Origin: Smittium mucronatum
Taxonomy: Eukaryota; Kickxellomycota; Harpellomycetes; Harpellales; Legeriomycetaceae
Reading direction: 5' to 3'
Assembly (NCBI GenBank): GCA_001953115.1
Contig: LSSL01004155.1
Location: 1 to 14,491, forward strand
Length of the DNA: 14,491 nucleotides
The position numbers and the translations under genes are program-made. The notes under the pieces are model-generated. The model had not been told where the DNA came from and made no database searches. It saw only the letters and a program-made list of their open reading frames with translations. Within the stretch, counting starts at the first letter, position 1; each line of letters starts with the position of its first letter. Of this stretch, positions 9,941-14,491 are shown in pieces.

Positions 9941-10367
9941 TAAATGTTATCCTTAGATTAATCCAGCAAAAATAGGCTCCTTAAAATGCAATTCCAATAT
10001 TATTTTATTTTATTTTCAATTTGAAAATATAGATCTAAAGCTAAAAAAAATCCAAAATCATAATTTTATAAATTTATTTAAAATAAGATCAGTATCTTAA
10101 AAATAATTTGATATGTTTATGTTTTTATTAATAATGAATTCAATCAATTAAATATAGGTAAAATTTCCATTTTTACGTGAAAACCCAATTTATATTATTA
10201 AATTAAAAAGAAATATCAATTATTAATTATTAGATATAATTTTTATAATGATTATAATACATATTGCCTATTATTCACACAAAAATAAAAATTTAACTAT
10301 CGATAAAAATTTAAATGCAAGAGAATTATTTTTATTTCATCATAATTACGTTCCAATAAAACCCCTA

Positions 10368-10628
10368 AAATTTATTTATTGATTTGTTTAATAGATTAAT
10401 ACTTAATAACATTATAAAGTTAAATGTCGAAAAAGTGGGATTTAGGAAATCAACATTTTGCGTGTTTATGCTAGGTTTAGGTGAGGAGCATCTAAACCAA
10501 GCACTGGTTAAGTAAAAATGGAGAGAATTCTCATTTGTTCCATCCTTTTCGTAAGAGAATCCGTAGTCTGGTGGAGTGTGAATATATCCTGATGATTGGG
10601 TCTTAGGATGTGTATTATAAAAATAGGT
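10368..10628 (-). other. 87-codon stop-free frame without a start codon
   Basis: The longest stop-free frame I found begins just after the RNase H block, in a different frame from it. It is bounded by TGA at 10631-10629 and TAG at 10367-10365. It is rich in Ser, Thr, Pro, Asn and Tyr (for example HTPPDYGFSYEKDGTNENS) and has no Met until its last quarter. I do not recognise it. It may be the decayed RNase H to integrase connection read out of frame. At the local base composition about one such frame per window is expected by chance. Confidence 0.3.
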
Positions 10629-10760
10629 TCAGAGATGGTTATGTAATAATTGAAATTAAAATAAAAGTAACAAATTTACACCACAAAATTTTCTTCTCCG
10701 GTGCACAATTTAGGTCTATTTTGGCTTTATAAGACTCGCTTAATATAAATTACTGGCTTC
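10600..10760 (-). pseudogene. RNase H domain remnant (Ty3/gypsy type)
   Basis: RNase H removes the RNA strand after copying. From 10759 to 10679 one minus-strand frame reads KPVIYIKRVL, stop, SQNRPKLCTGEENFVV, which follows the gypsy pattern '.PvaYaSR.L...E.nY...E.E.laiV' position by position. YFYFNFNYYITISEPIFII next fits the following '..fr.Yl.g..f.i.tDh' strand but lacks the Asp. It lies directly downstream of the RT block, as in pol polyproteins. Confidence 0.75.
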
Positions 10761-11029
10761 AGCTTTTAATTAAATATGGGTCGATAACTAGACTCACTAT
10801 GCTTAAATTTCATTTAAAACTCTTGATGAGTTTAACTGTTTGATAAGAGTGTAATTTTGAAAGAATATTACTTTATATAGCGGGAAAATAAAATATTCAT
10901 AAATTTATTTATTTTGGAATAAAAGGGCAATGGTCTTCATTCGGGTATTTCCTATTAAATTTTATAACCGAAAGTCATAGTATAAAATTTCTGTCTCTAT
11001 TAATTAGCTATAGGATAAAATGACTACTG

Positions 11030-11063
11030 CCTAAAAATAGTTACAGTCTAAAAATAGCTATGG
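11030..11063 (+). repeat. 17-bp direct repeat, two copies
   Basis: CCTAAAAATAGTTACAG at 11030-11046 is followed at once by TCTAAAAATAGCTATGG at 11047-11063. The copies agree at 13 of 17 positions. It sits inside the reverse transcriptase remnant and may be a small local duplication formed during decay. Confidence 0.7.
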
Positions 11064-11100
11064 GCTAAGAATGTATTTTATAAGACTGCGGGATGAAGTC

Positions 11101-11119
11101 TTTTTTTTTTAAAAAAAAA
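11101..11119. repeat. T10A9 self-complementary tract
   Basis: Ten T are followed directly by nine A, flanked by GAAGTC and G. A similar T9A12 tract lies at 12727-12747. Such tracts are self-complementary and strongly bent, and are common sites of slippage. The first interrupts the reverse transcriptase remnant. Confidence 0.85.
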
Positions 11120-12079
11120 GTTTATATTTATCTCTTGTAAGTTCTGGGTTATACTTAGATTTTAATGCGGGGGATTCCTTATATATATTTCCTACTCGTT
11201 AATACGACCACTTAATGTGGCGCCATAAATCCGAGTAAAAACCTTTTAGTGTTTTTTACCTTATATCTTGGCTGATATTTTTCCAGCGGAATTCTATGAA
11301 TTCCCGCCAGAAGATTCTAGTTAAGATGAATATATTTAGCTAGAAAATTATTATAAAAAAAAACATAAAACCAGTTGGAAGTTTACCGAAGTACCTCTCC
11401 CCGCAAGTCACTAGGAAATCCGGTTATAATTTATAACCAGATCTATCCGACATAGATCTTTAGGGTAAAGTAAAAAGTATATTAAACTAAGAATTATATA
11501 CAATGATTTTAAAATTGAAATAAAAGGAAAATAATTTGGTATATTGATAATGGAATTTAACATCATCAATTAAGTTTATAAAAAAATAACCAAATTTCAA
11601 TAAGCTCGATTATTTAGTATATATTAGGTTTATTTGGTATGGTAAAAAATTATTTGAGGATAGAAAATATAGGATCTATACCAAAAAATTGCTTAAAAAA
11701 CATATTATATTAGACAGGTAGATTAAAATAACAAAAATATGGTCTAATCACTAAATTATAGATTTTTTTACAAGGAAATAAATATTTTGAATCAAGTAAA
11801 AAGTACATTAAATAGATTTGATTTTAATTTCTATTGGAAAAACCTAATTAAATTTTAAATCAAATCTACACATGGCCTTAAAATTTTAAAATTTTATTGT
11901 TTTAAACTTTTCACTGATCCAGATTTTATTTGTTTGAAATATAGAATTATAATCAATTTTTATCCATAATATAAAAAATCAGTATTTACACTTATTTTAT
12001 GTTTGTGATTAGATGATCAATAGTTTATATTTCCAAGATCAAACAAATTTCTTTTAATTGGTTTTTTTTTTTTCTGGTT

Positions 12080-12480
12080 CAGATCTTGATTTGAACAGTA
12101 ATATAAAGAAAAAACTCCGATCCTGATCAGTTGAATAAAATCCGGTTCAGAAACCACTCCTATTTAATAAATGTATTTTATCTTTTCTCCCTCTCCTTGT
12201 AATTAACCAATAGATTCAGTACACGCATTGAATGTTTCATCCAATGAAGAAATCTTCCCATAAGCATAATTGACTTTTATAAAATAGAAAAAGGTATAAA
12301 TAAGGAATCTTATTAATTTTGGAATGGCTAAGCTTTTCAACTTGTCTCTTTCAATATCTTTTACATTTTTAACTAGTATATCCTTTTACCTTTTATTATT
12401 GAAATTATCCCTTTAAACCTGATCCTTACACCCCTGTTTAGTTCTGCTTTTAATCACTCTTGTCCCTGCTCAACTACGTT
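12080..12480 (-). pseudogene. Gag-like remnant of the Ty3/gypsy-like element
   Basis: Gag forms the particle that packages retroelement RNA. A 64-codon stop-free minus-strand frame without ATG runs through IERDKLKSLAIPKLIRF to NYAYGKISSLDETFNACTE. After a stop it goes on as LQGEGEKIKYIY, a second stop, then IGVVSEPDFIQLIR. This follows the metazoan-type gypsy gag pattern 'G.i..fd....W..Y.Erl..f...n.i.....k...lls..G......l+.l', although the usual Trp is Cys here (ACT). A basic frame continues upstream to about 12477. The position about 0.8 kb upstream of the RT is right for gag. No zinc knuckle was found. Gag sequences are poorly conserved, so context carries much of this call. Confidence 0.55.
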
Positions 12481-12999
12481 TCGACTCTGGAAAAAATTAT
12501 CTTTAAATCTCACAAAATAGGAATCACATTTTATTGTACTATTGCTTTTGGGGAAAGAATTGAAATGTATGTGGAAAAAAATTATTTGAATATTTACAGA
12601 AAAAACATATTTTATTCTTGAAATTTCTTAAGTGAGATGAAGTAAAAATTTTCCGAAAAAAATTCAAGAGCATTGCAACTATTTTTTGAAGGTGTTATTT
12701 GTGACCTCCAAGTTTGTTTAAATTCATTTTTTTTTAAAAAAAAAAAACTAATTACGTAAAGTTTCTAATTAAAGTAACCTTATATTATTCAATTTTAAAT
12801 ATTTATTGAGAAAAATTTTAATTTTCCGTTCAAAAATATAAAGATTATATGTGTTTTTTTAATAAAAAACATAAATTTAATATTTTCCAAAGTTTATATC
12901 TTTAAACTGTATTATATCTGAAAAAAAGGATTGGACAGTACATATGAAATTTCTATACATTTATGGGTTATTACAGCAAACGACTCGTTTATTTTAGTT
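12481..12999. other. AT-rich stretch between two element fossils
   Basis: This should hold the 5' LTR and leader of the retroelement whose gag ends near 12480 (minus strand) and the 3' end of the transposon at 13000-13660. I could not find LTR ends, a primer-binding site or a terminal inverted repeat. A T9A12 tract is present at 12727-12747. Confidence 0.5.
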
Positions 13000-13660
13000 G
13001 CTATTATCCAAATAAATCACTCTATATGGCTGCAAAATTAATCAGGTTCTTCTTCTTGGAGAAATCTAATCATGTTAAAAATTCAATTTTTTATTTCAAT
13101 CATAATAACGCTACATTTTTACGATTTATTTAAGCATTGGGGGGTAGGATCTAAAAAAATCAACTCAGCAAAAGGGTTAAATAATAATACTTTTAATTCT
13201 TCCAAGAAATCTAGCTCTATCCTAAATGGTAAAGAAATTTAATAGGAAAATCCTTTAGCTATGACTTCCTGAATTAGACCTCGATTATATTCGTTAAAAA
13301 TCTTAAAGTATTTATTTTGATTATTATCCTAATTTTTAGTATTCCAGAGAAACTAAATCCTCTTACCATGTAAACATTGGGGCTCTTATTTTTTGTTTCA
13401 TTATGGTATCCATATATCTTCTTTTGGAGAAACAACAGTTTCTTCTAATAAACATATTGTTTTTGTCTTTCTTCAATAAAAATAAAAAAAATACCAGATC
13501 TTGTATATTCATTGATCTTTTATTTTAGCTAGCAAAAATTGTTATTATTAATCTGGGTATTCGCTTGGGTAGTCTCGAGATATGTCCCTTTGATAGTAAA
13601 TATTTTATATTCCAATCTTCTAAAAAAAAATTGAGTACAATTCCAAAAATTTTACTCTAT
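13000..13660 (-). pseudogene. Second decayed Tc1/mariner-type transposase
   Basis: On the minus strand, a 90-codon stretch with one internal stop runs from about 13660 to 13378. It reads SKGHISRLPKRIPRLIITI, then (after TAA) NKRSMNIQDLV and MFIRRNCCFSKRR. This resembles the Tc1 linker 'GR.rk.....' and the second HTH with its 'tvrR.L...g' helix. In the next frame, FIEER (about 13476-13462) fits 'fSDE' with Asp replaced by Glu. NVYMVRGFSFSGILKI and KIN (VRG codons 13366-13358) fit the hallmark 'vMVWG.iS..G...l......KIN', with Trp replaced by Arg. Near 13144-13103, PPNA, stop, INRKNVALL fits 'WPPnSPDLNPiEnlW', with the catalytic acid lost. The spacing between FIEER and VRG matches Tc1. The segments between the second HTH and DE, and between KIN and PPN, are shorter than usual, so internal deletions are likely. 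It is unlike the 1170-2243 element in its motifs, so it is a separate lineage. Confidence 0.78.
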
Positions 13661-14491
13661 AAAAATAAAATAAATTGGTATTTTTAAACTTACAAAGGAT
13701 TTTTTTCTAATTTTAGGGCTAAAAATTCTGATAGTAATTAATCTAATTTATATTTACCAGCATAAAACTCGTATCTATTAGACATCTTAAATATCCATGA
13801 TATAATCCGATCATATTAAGTCGAGAAAGTTATGTTAATGGAGAAAAATATACTGTAAAATTTAATTTAATTTTTAATGTAATTTTTAATGTAATTATTT
13901 CAGCATTCTTAAAAGAATGAGAGGTTTCATATAGCTCTTTCACATAAAACAAACAAAAAAAAAAATTAATCATGTGATAACCCAGTAATAATACTGCAAA
14001 TAAATTTTAATAAGACAATTTTAAAACTATAAATGAATTCAAATAGAAAATTCTTATATTTATTTAAAACTCAAAAAATTTCACTTTTGCGAGGAAGTAA
14101 TATTTTAAATCAGTTGGTTTTATTTTCAAAATAATAATTAAAACACATTTGCAAATCACAGAATCCATTTTTAAAAAATGAATACAATATTTTTATTTTT
14201 TTTATAAACTTATTTAATTAATTTATAAATGAAAAAAAATAGATAAATTTGTTTCTATTTTTTTAAATATTAGTTTAATTGTTTTTCATGGAACTAAAAT
14301 AAATTTGCCAATATGAAAAATATTTTTGGAAATTATATATTCTTATTATCACTTTTGTTTAAAGAACATTTTTTCAATTGTTAATAATAAAATATTCAGG
14401 GATTTAAATTAATTATCATATACAAAAAAAACGGAATAATTATTAATTTTTTTTATTTATACACATTAAACTACTTATTCTCCTTTTTTTT
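13661..14491. other. AT-rich stretch with no recognisable gene
   Basis: Contains A/T tracts and a 12-bp direct repeat AATTTTTAATGT (two tandem copies, about 13869-13892). The upstream end of the 13000-13660 transposon should fall in the first few hundred bases, but no inverted repeat partner was found. Confidence 0.6.

Larger units (their letters stand above)
10850..11320 (-). pseudogene. Reverse transcriptase remnant (Ty3/gypsy type)
   Basis: Reverse transcriptase copies element RNA into DNA. Blocks in order on the minus strand are as follows. LLAGIHRIPLEKYQPRYK at about 11313-11260 is the pre-RT 'H.IpL....P..' region. APH then, after a stop, VVVLTSRKY in the same frame fits 'asPvv.v.Kk'. 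NPELTRDKYKLFF near 11145-11109 fits 'LN..T..D.YPLP'. IFRL then LFLGSSHFIL near 11053-11005 fits 'Fs.lDL.sgYhqI'. FYTMTFG (Met-to-Gly codons 10978-10967) fits the hallmark 'y.vMPFGL'. FMNILFSRYIK then YSFKI fits the 'vYlDDilifS' strand, with the YxDD catalytic Asp pair lost. Frames change between blocks and stops are frequent, so it is inactive. A 17-bp direct repeat and a T10A9 tract interrupt it. Confidence 0.8.
8985..12480 (-). mobile_element. Ty3/gypsy-like LTR retroelement fossil (gag, RT, RNase H, IN)
   Basis: Gag-like, reverse transcriptase, RNase H and integrase N-terminal blocks follow one another on the minus strand in the order gag-RT-RH-IN, which is the Ty3/gypsy order (Ty1/copia places IN before RT). 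The recognisable parts span about 3.5 kb, compared with 4.5-6 kb usual for complete elements. A protease should lie between gag and RT (about 11320-12080), but no D(S/T)G motif could be read there. G+C is clearly higher at 10400-11480 than around it. No LTR, primer-binding site or polypurine tract was identified, so the outer limits are only where recognisable coding remains stop. Confidence 0.75.

Noticed and set aside
11288..11304. Inverted repeat GGAATTC-TAT-GAATTCC as a terminator or operator
   Set aside because: Seven-base arms with no T tract, inside the reverse transcriptase remnant; most likely incidental.
12900..13250. Plus-strand frames of 34 and about 60 codons as a gene
   Set aside because: They partly overlap, antisense, the second Tc1/mariner fossil and show no family motif.

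Overview
This window is very AT-rich (about three quarters A+T by eye), has no intact gene and no long open reading frame, and shows no operons, ribosome-binding sites, tRNA or rRNA. Reading all six frames across stop codons and frameshifts, I find at least five dead protein-coding units: two Tc1/mariner-IS630-type transposases, a Ty3/gypsy-like gag-pol retroelement, a second separate integrase, and a near full-length Hsp70-family chaperone. That mix points to nuclear, gene-poor DNA of an AT-rich eukaryote (for example a compact parasite, a fungus or a small invertebrate). The sequence alone does not say which.

Layout. 90-230 (-): a short Cys/His-rich open frame, possibly the zinc-ribbon end of an ISXO2/Merlin-like transposase cut by the window edge. 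About 1170-2243 (+): a decayed DD(34-36)E transposase with catalytic blocks and C-terminus still readable. About 3090-5015 (-): an Hsp70 fossil whose motifs are colinear from nucleotide-binding domain to lid over roughly 640 codons. 5651-6070: a 33-bp minisatellite of 12 units plus a part unit. 7347-8300 (-): an integrase fossil. 8985-12480 (-): a Ty3/gypsy-like element with gag, reverse transcriptase, RNase H and integrase remains in canonical order. 13000-13660 (-): a second Tc1/mariner transposase fossil. The stretches between are AT-rich and hold nothing I can name, apart from small repeats and one perfect 18-bp palindrome.

Nothing here is likely to make a functional protein. The mobile elements and the chaperone copy are unrelated by function. 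What they share is decay: in-frame stops, small indels and loss of catalytic residues. Most fossils lie on the minus strand. The retroelement at 10.4-11.5 kb has visibly higher G+C than its surroundings, which fits a more recent insertion. Open-frame length alone means little at this base composition, so the calls rest on family motif order and spacing, read by eye. No database search was possible.
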